DNA of 64,000 bases from FEN-1088 sp031407985. Its GTDB lineage: Bacteria > Myxococcota_A > Polyangia > Fen-1088. Where the stretch lies: the NCBI GenBank assembly GCA_031407985.1, contig JANOJB010000035.1, positions 47,656 to 111,655 on the forward strand, written 5' to 3'. The notes under the pieces were generated by a model that made no database searches, was not told the DNA's origin, and saw only the letters and a program-made list of their open reading frames with translations. How positions within the stretch are numbered: the first letter of the stretch is position 1; each line of letters begins with the position of its first letter. This document shows, piece by piece, positions 32,440 to 41,770 of this stretch. Position numbers and translations under genes: made by a program.

Positions 32440-34824
32440 ATGCTTAGCTTGGGTCGAGTGGTATCGGCGGTCGCATGCGCGGTGATCTCTCTGACGTTCG
32501 TGACGACGTTGGCGGGCGGCTGCCGCGACCGGCGCGTGGCCATCTTGAACGTCGAGGTGACGACGCAAGACGAACTGCCTGCGATTGTACGGGTCGCGGT
32601 CAGTGCGTCGACCGAAGGTCATGCGGTCGACAATCAGGTCACCGGTTCGTCCGGTCAGCCCGTGACCTGGCCGGTGCGCGTCGCCTTGAACGTCTCCGCG
32701 TTCCCAAACGGCGATGCGATCATCGAAGCGCGCGCCTTTGACGATTCGCAAAACATGGTGGCCCGGGGGACTTCAACGGTCACGCTGCCCGCTTCGGGTC
32801 CCATCCTGGTCGACCTGCACTGTCAAAGTCTCGCCTGTTCCGCCCCCGGCGCCGACGCTGGCAACGATGCCGGAGTCGATGCACAGGAGGTCACCGACGC
32901 GGCGACGGACGGTCCCGGCACGATCAACCCGACCTGTGGCAATGGCCGCATAGATCCCGGCGAAATCTGCGACACCGCACTGGGCCCCGAGCTTCCGGGA
33001 GCCTGTCCGGCCCAATGTGACGATGGAATCCCTTGTACGATCGACCAGAGAACGGGCGACGCGTGCAACGTCATGTGCACCCACTCCGAAATCGATTCGA
33101 TTCGCACCGGTGATGGCTGCTGTCCGGCCCAGGCTGACTACGGCACCGACTCCGATTGCTCGATGACCTGCGGGAATCAGCGCGTCGACCCGGGCGAAGG
33201 CTGCGACACGGGCATCGCGACCGGCCCGGGAGCCTGCCCGGCGGCCGGATCGTGCGACGACGGCGATCCGTGCACGACAGACCAACTGATCTCGGCGGCA
33301 ACCTGCTCCGCCCGCTGCGCGCACACGCCGATCTTGACCGCAACGGATGGTGACACCTGCTGCCCGGTGGCGGCGAACGCGACCACCGACAACGACTGCC
33401 AACCTGTTTGCGGGAACGGCATTGCCGAATCCACCGAGCGTTGCGATCCGGGTTTGTCGTCCGGCAAGTTCTCGTGCCCGACGGCGGCGGATTGCGACGA
33501 CGGAAATCCCTGCACCACCGACTCGATTGCCGGGGTTGCTTGCCAGGCCTCTTGCTCGCATCGCGTGATCGAGGTTCCGGTTCCTGGCGACGGCTGCTGC
33601 CCGCTGGCGGGATTGGCTCGCAACATCGATGCGGATTGTCCCGCCGTCTGCGGCAACGGCGTACCTGAAGCGGGCGAGACCTGTGACATGGCGTTGCTGC
33701 CGACCGCGACCGGGGGCTGTCCGGCATCGTGCCCAACTTCAACGTCCTCCTGTGTGCGCTACTTGATGCAGGGCTCCGCGGGTGCCTGTTCGGCCGCCTG
33801 CATCGCCACCCCCACAAGCGCGTGCTTGCCGACCACCGACGGCTGTTGTCCCACCGGCTGCGTGACCGCCACCGATCCAGACTGCTCGGCGACCTGCGGA
33901 AACGGCAAAGTGGACACGGGCGAGAGCTGCGACACGGCCATTGCGACAGGCGCGGGAGCCTGCCCCAAGACCTGCTCGGACGGCGTCCCCTGTACCGACG
34001 ATCTGCTGGTCGACGCGCAAACCTGCAACGCACGGTGCGTATTCGTCACCACCACGGCGACGCGGAACGGGGACGGCTGTTGCCCCGCGAAGGCGCATGC
34101 GGGTATCGATACCGACTGTCCCGCCACCTGCGGAAACGCCGTGGTCGAACCCCCGTCAGAGACGTGCGATACGGGCACGCTACCCGGTTCCTGCCCCGCG
34201 ACGTGTCCGCCGGCCGAAGCCTGCGCCACCTGGACGCGAACATCGGCCTCGGGTTGCGACGTCCGGTGCACCCGCCAGGCGATCACCACCTGCGCCAACA
34301 CGGACGGCTGTTGCGCACCAGGTTGCACCGCCGCCAACGATTCCGACTGTGCACCACGTTGTGGCAACGCTGTGGTCGAACCGACAGAGACCTGCGATCG
34401 AGGCATCACGGCCGGTCACACGGGCGCCTGCCCCGCCTCGTGCGGCGACAACGATTCCTGCACTTTGGACTTCGCGCGCGGGTCTTCCGAGAGTTGCTCG
34501 CGGGTCTGCTCACACGTCCAGGTGACTGCGTGTGGTGGCGGGGATCGCTGCTGTCCCACGGGCTGCGGACCCGACACGGACGCTGACTGCGCCACGACGT
34601 GCGGTGACGGGCAGGTTCAGGCGCAGGAGACCTGCGATCCCGCATCGACCTGCCCGACCAGTTGCGCCAGCGACGGCGATCCGTGCACCGTCGATCAACT
34701 GGTGGGCTCCGCGACCGCCTGCAGCGCTGCCTGCGCGCACGTTCCGATCCTGCGATGTTCCGGAACCCAAAGGGACAGCTGCTGCCCCACCGAATGCGGA
34801 GCCGCCTCGGATTCGGACTGCTAG
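32440..34824 (+). CDS. Lipoprotein with eight cysteine-rich CGNG-CD repeats
   Basis: A 794-residue surface lipoprotein with lipobox LAGGC (Cys about 28). A beta-rich N-terminal domain (about 30-125) is followed by an Asp/Ala-rich linker. Eight repeats of about 80 residues then run to the very end. Each begins CGNGxxxPGExCD or a variant (CGNGRIDPGEICD, CGNQRVDPGEGCD, CGDGQVQAQETCD), continues with ACPxxCDDGxPCTxD and closes with GDGCCPxxxxxxxDxDC. The Cys pattern matches myxobacterial cysteine-rich repeats, likely disulfide- and perhaps calcium-stabilised. The role is unknown; adhesion or surface recognition is plausible. It follows the M64 gene on the same strand after 171 bp. Confidence 0.9.
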   Translation: MLSLGRVVSAVACAVISLTFVTTLAGGCRDRRVAILNVEVTTQDELPAIVRVAVSASTEGHAVDNQVTGSSGQPVTWPVRVALNVSAFPNGDAIIEARAFDDSQNMVARGTSTVTLPASGPILVDLHCQSLACSAPGADAGNDAGVDAQEVTDAATDGPGTINPTCGNGRIDPGEICDTALGPELPGACPAQCDDGIPCTIDQRTGDACNVMCTHSEIDSIRTGDGCCPAQADYGTDSDCSMTCGNQRVDPGEGCDTGIATGPGACPAAGSCDDGDPCTTDQLISAATCSARCAHTPILTATDGDTCCPVAANATTDNDCQPVCGNGIAESTERCDPGLSSGKFSCPTAADCDDGNPCTTDSIAGVACQASCSHRVIEVPVPGDGCCPLAGLARNIDADCPAVCGNGVPEAGETCDMALLPTATGGCPASCPTSTSSCVRYLMQGSAGACSAACIATPTSACLPTTDGCCPTGCVTATDPDCSATCGNGKVDTGESCDTAIATGAGACPKTCSDGVPCTDDLLVDAQTCNARCVFVTTTATRNGDGCCPAKAHAGIDTDCPATCGNAVVEPPSETCDTGTLPGSCPATCPPAEACATWTRTSASGCDVRCTRQAITTCANTDGCCAPGCTAANDSDCAPRCGNAVVEPTETCDRGITAGHTGACPASCGDNDSCTLDFARGSSESCSRVCSHVQVTACGGGDRCCPTGCGPDTDADCATTCGDGQVQAQETCDPASTCPTSCASDGDPCTVDQLVGSATACSAACAHVPILRCSGTQRDSCCPTECGAASDSDC

Positions 34825-35065
34825 ATCACCGATCTCGATTCGGGCCTCCCCTTGACACCCTTCGTGCAACCGTCGTAGTTAGCCCGGTCGGGGCGCGGGG
34901 CAATCTGGTGGGGGCAACCCGGTCGGAAGGGGCATTCGACAAAAATCCGGTCCGGGGTATCTGGCTGGGAATATCCGTACCGGGGGCTGGGTTGTCGGGT
35001 CGCAGTCCGCATGCCGCACGAGGCAGTACGCCACCAAAGACAAACCGAGGGCAAATGAGGAAACC

Positions 35066-36043
35066 ATGTCGGATCTGATGATTCGCGTCGAGAACCTGAC
35101 CAAGGACTACGGAAGCTTCCGTGCCGTCGACAAGGTCACGTTCAACGTGCACAAGGGGGAAGTCCTTGGTTTTCTGGGTCCTAACGGTGCCGGAAAATCC
35201 ACCACGATGAAGATGCTGACCTGTTTTCTGGCCCCCACCAGCGGGTCAGCCCAGGTCGCGGGACACGACGTTTTCGATCAGTCCCTGGCGGTTCGGCAGC
35301 ACCTGGGCTACCTGCCCGAGGACACGCCGCTGTACCGTGACATGACGGTGCTGGAGTACCTGGAATTCGCCGCCGAAATGCGGCAGATGGATCCCAGCAA
35401 GCGCGGTGCTCGCATCAAGGAAGTGGGCGGTCGCTGTGGCCTGTCGGATGTCGCCGGCAAATTGATCGGCGAGCTTTCCAAGGGGTTCCGCCAGCGCCTG
35501 GGATTGGCGCAGGCCATCCTTCACAATCCCGACATTCTGGTCCTGGACGAGCCGACCAGCGGCCTCGACCCCAACCAGATCGTCGAGATCCGTCAGCTGA
35601 TCAAGGAACTGGGGAAGGAAAAAACGGTCATCCTGTCGACCCACATCCTCCCCGAGGTACAGGCAACGTGTACGCGCATCCTGATCATCAGCGGCGGCAA
35701 GCTGGTCGCCGACGACACACCCGAGGCCCTGCGGGCACGTGAAAAAGGCAGCCGTTACCGTGTCGTCGTCGAGGCCAACGGGACCGCCCAGGACACGGTT
35801 CGGGCCAAGCTGGCCGGCATCACCGGCGTCGCCCGCTGCGAAAAGATCGCGACGGAGACCGGTGCGCATGCGTTCGCGCTTGACGCCGGGACCAGTAGCG
35901 ATTTGCGCCGCGAGATCTTCCGCGCCGCCGTCGACAATCACTGGCCGTTGCTGGAGTTGGTGCGTGAATCCGTCAGTCTGGAGGATGTCTTCCGCAATCT
36001 GACCACCCGAGATGACGCCCGCCCCGAGGAGGCCCGCTCATGA
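35066..36043 (+). CDS. ABC transporter ATPase, GldA-like
   Basis: A 325-residue nucleotide-binding subunit. Walker A is GPNGAGKSTTMKML, the signature is LSKGFRQRLGLAQAIL, Walker B is ILVLDEPTSGLDP and the switch His is in STHILPE. It is of the CcmA/GldA type, with a C-terminal regulatory extension (about 225-325). It powers the permease encoded next, whose ATG overlaps its stop (ATGA). Together with the two downstream genes it forms a GldA-GldF-GldG-DUF4340 operon. In Bacteroidetes GldAFG is linked to gliding; in other phyla the substrate of such exporters is not established. GAGG lies before the ATG. Confidence 0.94.
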   Translation: MSDLMIRVENLTKDYGSFRAVDKVTFNVHKGEVLGFLGPNGAGKSTTMKMLTCFLAPTSGSAQVAGHDVFDQSLAVRQHLGYLPEDTPLYRDMTVLEYLEFAAEMRQMDPSKRGARIKEVGGRCGLSDVAGKLIGELSKGFRQRLGLAQAILHNPDILVLDEPTSGLDPNQIVEIRQLIKELGKEKTVILSTHILPEVQATCTRILIISGGKLVADDTPEALRAREKGSRYRVVVEANGTAQDTVRAKLAGITGVARCEKIATETGAHAFALDAGTSSDLRREIFRAAVDNHWPLLELVRESVSLEDVFRNLTTRDDARPEEARS

Positions 36044-36750
36044 ACCCCGCATTGGTAATCTCCAAGCGTGAAATTCGCACGTACTTCAATTCACCGGTCG
36101 CGTACATCGTCGTCACGGTCTTCACGCTGGTATTCGGCTTCTTCTTCTTCAACAATCTGTTCGTCGAGAAGCAAGCCGACATGCGCAGCTTTTTCAGTCT
36201 GGCGCCGCTGATGTTCTGCTTCTTCGCGCCGGCAGTAACCATGCGCCTGTTGGCCGAGGAGAAAGGGTCCGGCACGATCGAAGTTTTGATCACGATGCCG
36301 GTGCGCGACTGGGAGGTCGTGGTCGGCAAGTGGCTGGCCGCCATGGTGCTGCTGTGCACCACGCTGGGCCTGACCCTGGTCTTCGCCATCACCGTGTCGC
36401 GTCTGGGGCCCCTCGACAAGGGACCGGCCGTGGCCGGCTACGTCGGCCTTCTACTGATGGGCGGGTCGTACATCGCCATCGGCGTCATGGCGTCATCGTT
36501 CACGCGCAACCAGGTCGTGGCGTTGATCCTCGCGTTCGGAATCTGTTTCGCGCTGTTCTTGTTCGGCAAAGTTCTGCCGTTCGTTCCGGACGCGTTGAAA
36601 CCGATCGTGTCGTTCCTCAGCACCGACACGCATTTTGAAAATGTGGCCCGTGGGGTGATCGATTCCAGGGACGTTGTGTACTACCTGTCCGTGATCGTGG
36701 TGACCCTGCTGGTCGCCACGACCTCTCTTGAATCGCGGAAGTGGAAATAG
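36040..36750 (+). CDS. ABC-2-type permease, GldF-like
   Basis: A 236-residue membrane protein with six predicted membrane segments. It starts MNPALVISKREIRTYFNSPV, typical of the gliding-type ABC-2 permease, and contains RLLAEEKGSGTIEVLITMPV in the first cytosolic loop, a conserved coupling element. It overlaps the ATPase gene by 4 nt, and the next ATG follows its stop by 2 nt, so all are in one operon. It forms the transmembrane half of the exporter; the cargo is unknown. Confidence 0.93.
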   Translation: MNPALVISKREIRTYFNSPVAYIVVTVFTLVFGFFFFNNLFVEKQADMRSFFSLAPLMFCFFAPAVTMRLLAEEKGSGTIEVLITMPVRDWEVVVGKWLAAMVLLCTTLGLTLVFAITVSRLGPLDKGPAVAGYVGLLLMGGSYIAIGVMASSFTRNQVVALILAFGICFALFLFGKVLPFVPDALKPIVSFLSTDTHFENVARGVIDSRDVVYYLSVIVVTLLVATTSLESRKWK

Positions 36751-36752
36751 CC

Positions 36753-38399
36753 ATGAGCATGGACAAGAAAAAACGCGCCAGCGCATCGAACGCCGCCTTC
36801 TATCTGGTGGCGGTCATAGGCATCGTCGTGGCCCTGAACCTGATCGGAACCCGCGTCTTCGGCCGCTTGGACCTGACCGAGGCCAAGGTCTACACGCTGT
36901 CCTCCGCGTCGAAGGACGTGGTGAAGACCCTGCCGGACTTCCTGACCGTCAAGGCCTACATTTCGGACGGCCTGCCGCCCGAAATGAAGTCCCTCTCGCG
37001 CTACGTGCGCGACCTGCTGGAAGAGTATCGATCGAACTCGAAGGGGAAGATGCGTTTCGAGGCCATCGATCCCGGCACCGACAAGAAGTTGGAAGAGGAG
37101 GCCGGCACGTGCGGCGTCCGCAAGCTGCAGGTCCAGAAACTGGAGGACACCAAGTTCGAGGTCGGTTCCTACTATCTGGGGCTGTGCCTGCAATACGACG
37201 GCAAGAACGAAGCGGTGGGCGAGATCATGGGCGCCGAGGGGTTGGAGTACCAGTTGTCGTCCCTGATCAAGCGCATGACCCAGCGCAAGCGAAAACTGGC
37301 GCTGACCAACGGCCACGGCGAACTGGACCTGCAACAGGGCTTCCAGACACTTCAACACGTCCTTTCCCAGGAATTCGAAACCACCAGCATCAACCCGTCG
37401 TCGGCTCCGATTCCCGACGACGTCGACGCGTTGCTGGTGGGTGGTCCCAAGCAGGCCTTCGACGACAAGGGCCGTCGGGAGATCGATGCCTTCCTGATGA
37501 AGGGCAAGGGCGTGATCTTCCTGGTCGACGGAATGACCATGTCGGCGCCCCAGAACAACAACATGCCGCAGATGCCGGGCGGCGGACCGAAGGTCGGTCA
37601 GGCCAACGATCCGGGACTTGCCGAGTTGTTGAAAGGCTACGGATTCAGCATCGGTCAGGACTTCGTTCTGGATCGCCAGAACGCGCCCGGACCCGTCGAG
37701 GTCGGCGGCCGCCGGATGCTGGCCAACGCCCCCATGTTCGTGGGCGTCGAGATGCAGCAGCCGAAGGACAAGGATTTCTCGCTGATGGCGGGCATCAAGG
37801 CGATCATCTTCCCCTACGCCAGTACGGTTGAACTGGTTGGCCCTCTGGCAGGGGGCAAGCCCGAGAAGGGCCGCCTGTGGAAACTAGCGCAGAGTTCAAA
37901 GGCCAGCTGGAAAGCGTCCGGTTTCTTCTTCTTCACGCCCGGCGCGCCGATCGAGGAGTCCAAAGATAAGGGACCGTTCGCCTTGGGATACGCGTATGAG
38001 GGACCGCTGAAGAGCGCGTTCGCGCCCGCCGCGGCGCCGGCCGGAATGTCCGCCCCCGACGGCGCCACACCGGGAGAATCCAAGAAGAAGGTACGTTTGA
38101 TCGTGATGGGCGATTCGGATTTTGCTTCGGACGAATACTTCCCGATGAATCGCTTTCTGCCGATCTATGGCAACGGCGCGCAGTTCCTGTTGAACGCACT
38201 CGGTTGGGCGCTGGAGGACGAAGCCTTGACTCCCGTTCGGGCCAAGACCGTCACGTCGCGACCGATTCAGCTTGGGCCCGACCAGAAGGTCACGGCCCTG
38301 AAGATGTTCAACGTACTGGGCGTTCCTCTGGCCTTCTGCGCGTTCGGCGTCGTTCGTTGGCGCGTGCGGCGCTCGCGTCGCCAGGCCCAGAAGCTCTGA
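36753..38399 (+). CDS. GldG-like auxiliary component of the ABC transporter
   Basis: A 549-residue protein with a membrane segment at each end: about 15-37 after the basic start MSMDKKKRAS, and about 515-535 before a basic tail. The large part between is a GldG/ABC-type uncharacterised domain (LTEAKVYTLSSASKDVVKTL, LALTNGHGELDLQQGFQTL, PDDVDALLVGGPKQAFDD). It ends in a VIVMGDSDFASDEYFP-like region resembling a Rossmann/GATase-like core, expected to face the periplasm. I chose the ATG at 36753 rather than the GTG at 36741 because it follows the permease stop directly. Confidence 0.9.
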   Translation: MSMDKKKRASASNAAFYLVAVIGIVVALNLIGTRVFGRLDLTEAKVYTLSSASKDVVKTLPDFLTVKAYISDGLPPEMKSLSRYVRDLLEEYRSNSKGKMRFEAIDPGTDKKLEEEAGTCGVRKLQVQKLEDTKFEVGSYYLGLCLQYDGKNEAVGEIMGAEGLEYQLSSLIKRMTQRKRKLALTNGHGELDLQQGFQTLQHVLSQEFETTSINPSSAPIPDDVDALLVGGPKQAFDDKGRREIDAFLMKGKGVIFLVDGMTMSAPQNNNMPQMPGGGPKVGQANDPGLAELLKGYGFSIGQDFVLDRQNAPGPVEVGGRRMLANAPMFVGVEMQQPKDKDFSLMAGIKAIIFPYASTVELVGPLAGGKPEKGRLWKLAQSSKASWKASGFFFFTPGAPIEESKDKGPFALGYAYEGPLKSAFAPAAAPAGMSAPDGATPGESKKKVRLIVMGDSDFASDEYFPMNRFLPIYGNGAQFLLNALGWALEDEALTPVRAKTVTSRPIQLGPDQKVTALKMFNVLGVPLAFCAFGVVRWRVRRSRRQAQKL

Positions 38400-38439
38400 C
38401 CGCAGTACATCCCCGCCTGACGTACAAGGACAAGGACCC

Positions 38440-39822
38440 ATGAACCGGAAGAACCTGACCGCGCTTGTAGTCTTGGGAGTTCTGACCGTTGTCGCCGTGA
38501 TCGTTTTGCGACAACCCGAGAAGGGCCAACGCGTGGGGGAGCGCCCCCGACCGATTCCCAAATTGGCGGTGGGGGGATTCGACGCCCTCAGCGTCACGAA
38601 GGGCAACGCGACGACCACCATCCAGAAGGTCGGCGCCGCCTATAAGGTCGTGGCGCCCATTCAGTTCGCGGCCGACGAGAACGTCGCCAAGCAAGCGTTC
38701 GAGGCGATCGAGAAGTTGGAATTCGGCGACATCGTCAGCGATCAAGTCACCAAACACGCCGAGTTCGAGATCGACGACGCCAAGGCCCTGAAGGTCATCG
38801 TGAAGAAGGGCGACAAGGCGATCACCGAGTTCCTGATCGGCAAGAGCGTCGGCGGCAACACCCTGGTGCGCGTGCCGGGTAAGAATGACGTTTGGACGGG
38901 TCTGGGATCCTTCCGTTACAACTTCGACCGCGACACCACCAACTGGCGCGACAAGACCATCACCAAATTCACGCAGACCGACGCCGAGAAGATCGAGGTC
39001 AAGGGCAAGGGCGGCGCCCGCGTGGTCGTGAAGAATGAAGGCGGGGACAAGTGGAGCGTGGTCGAGTCGAGCATGCCCATCGGCAAGTTCGACAATGCCA
39101 TCCCAACCGGAATTTCATCCGCGATGGCATCGCTGATCACGAACGAATTCGCCGACGACGCCAAACCCGCCGACACTGGACTTGCCGAGCCTTCCACGAC
39201 GGTGACCGTTTCGGTGAAGGGCGGCAAGACCGTGACGTTGATGGTCGGCAACAAGAAGGGCGACGACGACTACTACGTGAAAAGCGGCGATTCGCCGCAG
39301 GTCTACTTGGTCAAGCGCTACAACATCGACCGCGTGGACAAGCGTCCCATTGATTTTCGCGACAAGTCCGTCTGCGATCTGGCCGAGAGCGACGTGGGCG
39401 ACATATCGGTCACGAACGACAAGGATTCATACGCCCTGGTTCGCGACCCGAAGAAAAACGAGTGGAAGGTCACCAAGCCGGCGGGGCTAACCCCGGATTC
39501 AGGGAAGCTGACCGGCATCGCGAGTGCCTTCAAGGACTGGAAAGCGGCCGGATTCGCGATGGATCAGGATCCGAAAGCGAACGGCCTGACCAAACCGAAG
39601 GCCGTGATCGTGGCGCAGAGCAAGGACAAGAAGCTGAAGTGCGCCCTGAAGATTGGCGACGAGACCAAGGACAAGATCAACTACGCCGCGCAGTCCGGAG
39701 CGTCCGGCGACGTCTACCTGCTGGCCAAGTGGGCGACGGACCGCATCCTGGTCAAGGTCGACGACCTCAAGAAGAAGGCCGAAGCGCCCCCGGCAGGCCC
39801 CGCCGACCCACACAAGAGGTAG
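38440..39822 (+). CDS. DUF4340-domain protein of the Gld-like operon
   Basis: A 460-residue protein with one N-terminal membrane segment (about 7-23, LTALVVLGVLTVVAVIVL) and a long periplasmic beta-rich part with DUF4340 repeats (EFLIGKSVGGNTLVRVPGKN, RDKTITKF, VYLVKRYNIDRVDKRPIDFRDK). The domain appears at least twice. DUF4340 genes commonly follow gldG-like genes, as here (40 bp spacing). Molecular function is unknown; it is presumably a periplasmic partner of the exporter. Confidence 0.9.
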   Translation: MNRKNLTALVVLGVLTVVAVIVLRQPEKGQRVGERPRPIPKLAVGGFDALSVTKGNATTTIQKVGAAYKVVAPIQFAADENVAKQAFEAIEKLEFGDIVSDQVTKHAEFEIDDAKALKVIVKKGDKAITEFLIGKSVGGNTLVRVPGKNDVWTGLGSFRYNFDRDTTNWRDKTITKFTQTDAEKIEVKGKGGARVVVKNEGGDKWSVVESSMPIGKFDNAIPTGISSAMASLITNEFADDAKPADTGLAEPSTTVTVSVKGGKTVTLMVGNKKGDDDYYVKSGDSPQVYLVKRYNIDRVDKRPIDFRDKSVCDLAESDVGDISVTNDKDSYALVRDPKKNEWKVTKPAGLTPDSGKLTGIASAFKDWKAAGFAMDQDPKANGLTKPKAVIVAQSKDKKLKCALKIGDETKDKINYAAQSGASGDVYLLAKWATDRILVKVDDLKKKAEAPPAGPADPHKR

Positions 39823-40088
39823 CCGTCAGTAGCCATCCGGCCGGCCCCAGCCAGCTGGACTCGACCGCGAGTTTCACCCAGCGTGGTGGATTCGCGAGGG
39901 TCCACCGCACTGCGCATCCTCGCCGAAGACTTTATCGTCTCCGACATTCTAATCCGCAACGTCGAGCTTCGGACCAGAAGTACACTGGCGGGAAATTGGA
40001 ACGATTGCCTGCTCCGACTCGCGCTAAACGTGAACCAGACCGGGCTGGCCTGGGTACTCGACAAGCTGCGCTTCAGCCACTAGCCGCA

Positions 40089-41438
40089 ATGAGGCGCCTG
40101 GCCTGCGTCGGAGCGCTGGCTGTTTTCTTGTCGGGATGCGGAGACAATGAAGATGCCTATTTCGCGATTCTCACGTCTCAGCATTTCAGGGTCCATGTTT
40201 ATCCGGGGGTGGTCCCGCGCGACAACCTCCTCGATACGCTCGAGGTGAATTTCCGGGACATTCGGGCATTCCTGAAGTTTCCGGAAACCCTAGTCGACTA
40301 CTACCTCTATCCTTCAGTCGAGCTTGCGGCGAAACACTGTTTCCCCACGGAGGCAAATCCCTTGCCGGTCCCCTGCTCAAAGGGAGCGAGCGTGTATTCG
40401 AATGTCGCGCCCGATCAGCACGAACTCATTCACGCGTACATGTATGGGGTCGGAAAGGCGCCCCCACCCCTCCTCCAGGAAGGAGTCGCTGAGGGCGTGT
40501 CATGTCCAGGCCGATACGTGAATCCACTTGTTCCACCTTGGAGGGACGTCGTCGGCGCCCGAGCGCTGGGTACCTCGGCCGTTTATCACGCAGGTGTTGC
40601 GCTCTTTGTTTATCTGGTCCGCAACTTCGGAGTCGACCCTTTCGTGGAATACTTTGGTCGCGCCCGCGACACACAGGATCCCGACCTGTTCCAAGCCGAC
40701 TTCGAATCGTTCTGGGGCATCTCACTCGACACGGCCTGGATCGAGATGCTCCGCTCTCGTTCCGTTGACGACCGTATCAACCCGATCTGTCCCTGCACAC
40801 AGCCCGTGACTCTTCCGCTGGACGGCAGCCAGATCGACACCCGTTCGCTTGATACCATGACGGTCCCCCTACCCGACGAACACCCCGGGCCCTATCTATT
40901 CTCGACCGAACATTCCAGTAGGCTTGCCAACTGCGCCCAGGATGTCTTGTCGTTCGACCTAGCGGGCCAGCCCAACAGGCGGCGCGCAATCACCACCGCC
41001 AGACTCCTGCCGGAACGCCACTACATCTCCGCGGGACTGGGCACCTCCGTGACGGCCCAAAGGGGTGACTTCGTCGCACGAACTTGCGCTGAAGCAATGC
41101 CGATCGCGGTTCCGACCGGTTATTCGGGTGCGCTCGACATGCTGGTCGCGGGCGAATCAGGTGACGTATCGCCGGGCGACTGGTTCGCGCGGTTTGTCTT
41201 CGATGACGGACCTCGCACAGTCCTGGTGAGCCCGTCTGTTTTGTCCACGCAAACGCTCCGGATCTGCTCGTCATGCGAGGCTGCTGGCGACGCATGCGTC
41301 CCGATCGCACTGAACCAGGGCGACGTCACCGTGACAGTCGGACCGGAAATGGTCCTCCGCGCCACCTACAGCATTCCCTTCCGGGATGCCAATAAGCCGA
41401 CCGTCCGGGGAACGACCGTCTTCGTTTCCCCACCGTGA
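40089..41438 (+). CDS. Putative HExxH lipoprotein peptidase
   Basis: A 449-residue lipoprotein with lipobox FLSGC (Cys17). A gluzincin-like site HELIH lies at 111-115 with LLQEGVAEG following (Glu131 and Glu135 as candidate third ligand), giving the HExxH-about 20-E pattern of a zinc peptidase. The N-terminal region (about 25-80) resembles the propeptide-like part of M1/M48-related peptidases. The C-terminal half is beta-rich with several Cys (CPCTQ, CSSCEAAGDAC), perhaps carbohydrate- or protein-binding. The frame is open far upstream, but protein character starts at this ATG. The peptidase assignment rests on the motif only. Confidence 0.75.
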   Translation: MRRLACVGALAVFLSGCGDNEDAYFAILTSQHFRVHVYPGVVPRDNLLDTLEVNFRDIRAFLKFPETLVDYYLYPSVELAAKHCFPTEANPLPVPCSKGASVYSNVAPDQHELIHAYMYGVGKAPPPLLQEGVAEGVSCPGRYVNPLVPPWRDVVGARALGTSAVYHAGVALFVYLVRNFGVDPFVEYFGRARDTQDPDLFQADFESFWGISLDTAWIEMLRSRSVDDRINPICPCTQPVTLPLDGSQIDTRSLDTMTVPLPDEHPGPYLFSTEHSSRLANCAQDVLSFDLAGQPNRRRAITTARLLPERHYISAGLGTSVTAQRGDFVARTCAEAMPIAVPTGYSGALDMLVAGESGDVSPGDWFARFVFDDGPRTVLVSPSVLSTQTLRICSSCEAAGDACVPIALNQGDVTVTVGPEMVLRATYSIPFRDANKPTVRGTTVFVSPP

Positions 41439-41479
41439 GCGACCGCGCACCCTCTCCCGCTTCGTGACACACTTTTCAG

Positions 41480-41770
41480 GTGCAGCGCCAACAGCTCCTG
41501 TTCTTGTGCGTGGCGAATCCCAACCCGACCAGTTCGGTCGTGGCGTGGTCGCTGTTCGATGGAACCGGAGGCGCCGCGACGATGGCCGGCGACGCGGACA
41601 CGCCGCCCTATGAGTCCGTGCTGGCGGCGATGAAGGATGGCTGGCGGGTGATTCAGGTTCCGCAACCCGGCGCGGCACCATCGGGCCAGGAACACCAGAC
41701 CGCCTTTCTTCGCTTCGAGTACGTGCTGGAAAAGTTGGTTGACCGAGCACCTGGGGCTGTAGGTGTCTGA
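41480..41770 (+). CDS. Small conserved-looking protein upstream of PhyH
   Basis: A 96-residue soluble protein starting at a GTG. Its C-terminal half (YESVLAAMKDGWRVIQVPQP, HQTAFLRFEYVLEKLV) looks like a compact alpha/beta fold, but I cannot name the family. Its stop overlaps the start of the PhyH gene by 8 nt, so the two are translationally coupled. The ribosome binding site is weak. Confidence 0.65.
   Translation: MQRQQLLFLCVANPNPTSSVVAWSLFDGTGGAATMAGDADTPPYESVLAAMKDGWRVIQVPQPGAAPSGQEHQTAFLRFEYVLEKLVDRAPGAVGV

Noticed and set aside
39462..40088. Upstream extension of the lipoprotein peptidase frame
   Set aside because: It overlaps the DUF4340 gene in another frame; the lipoprotein signal peptide starts at 40089.
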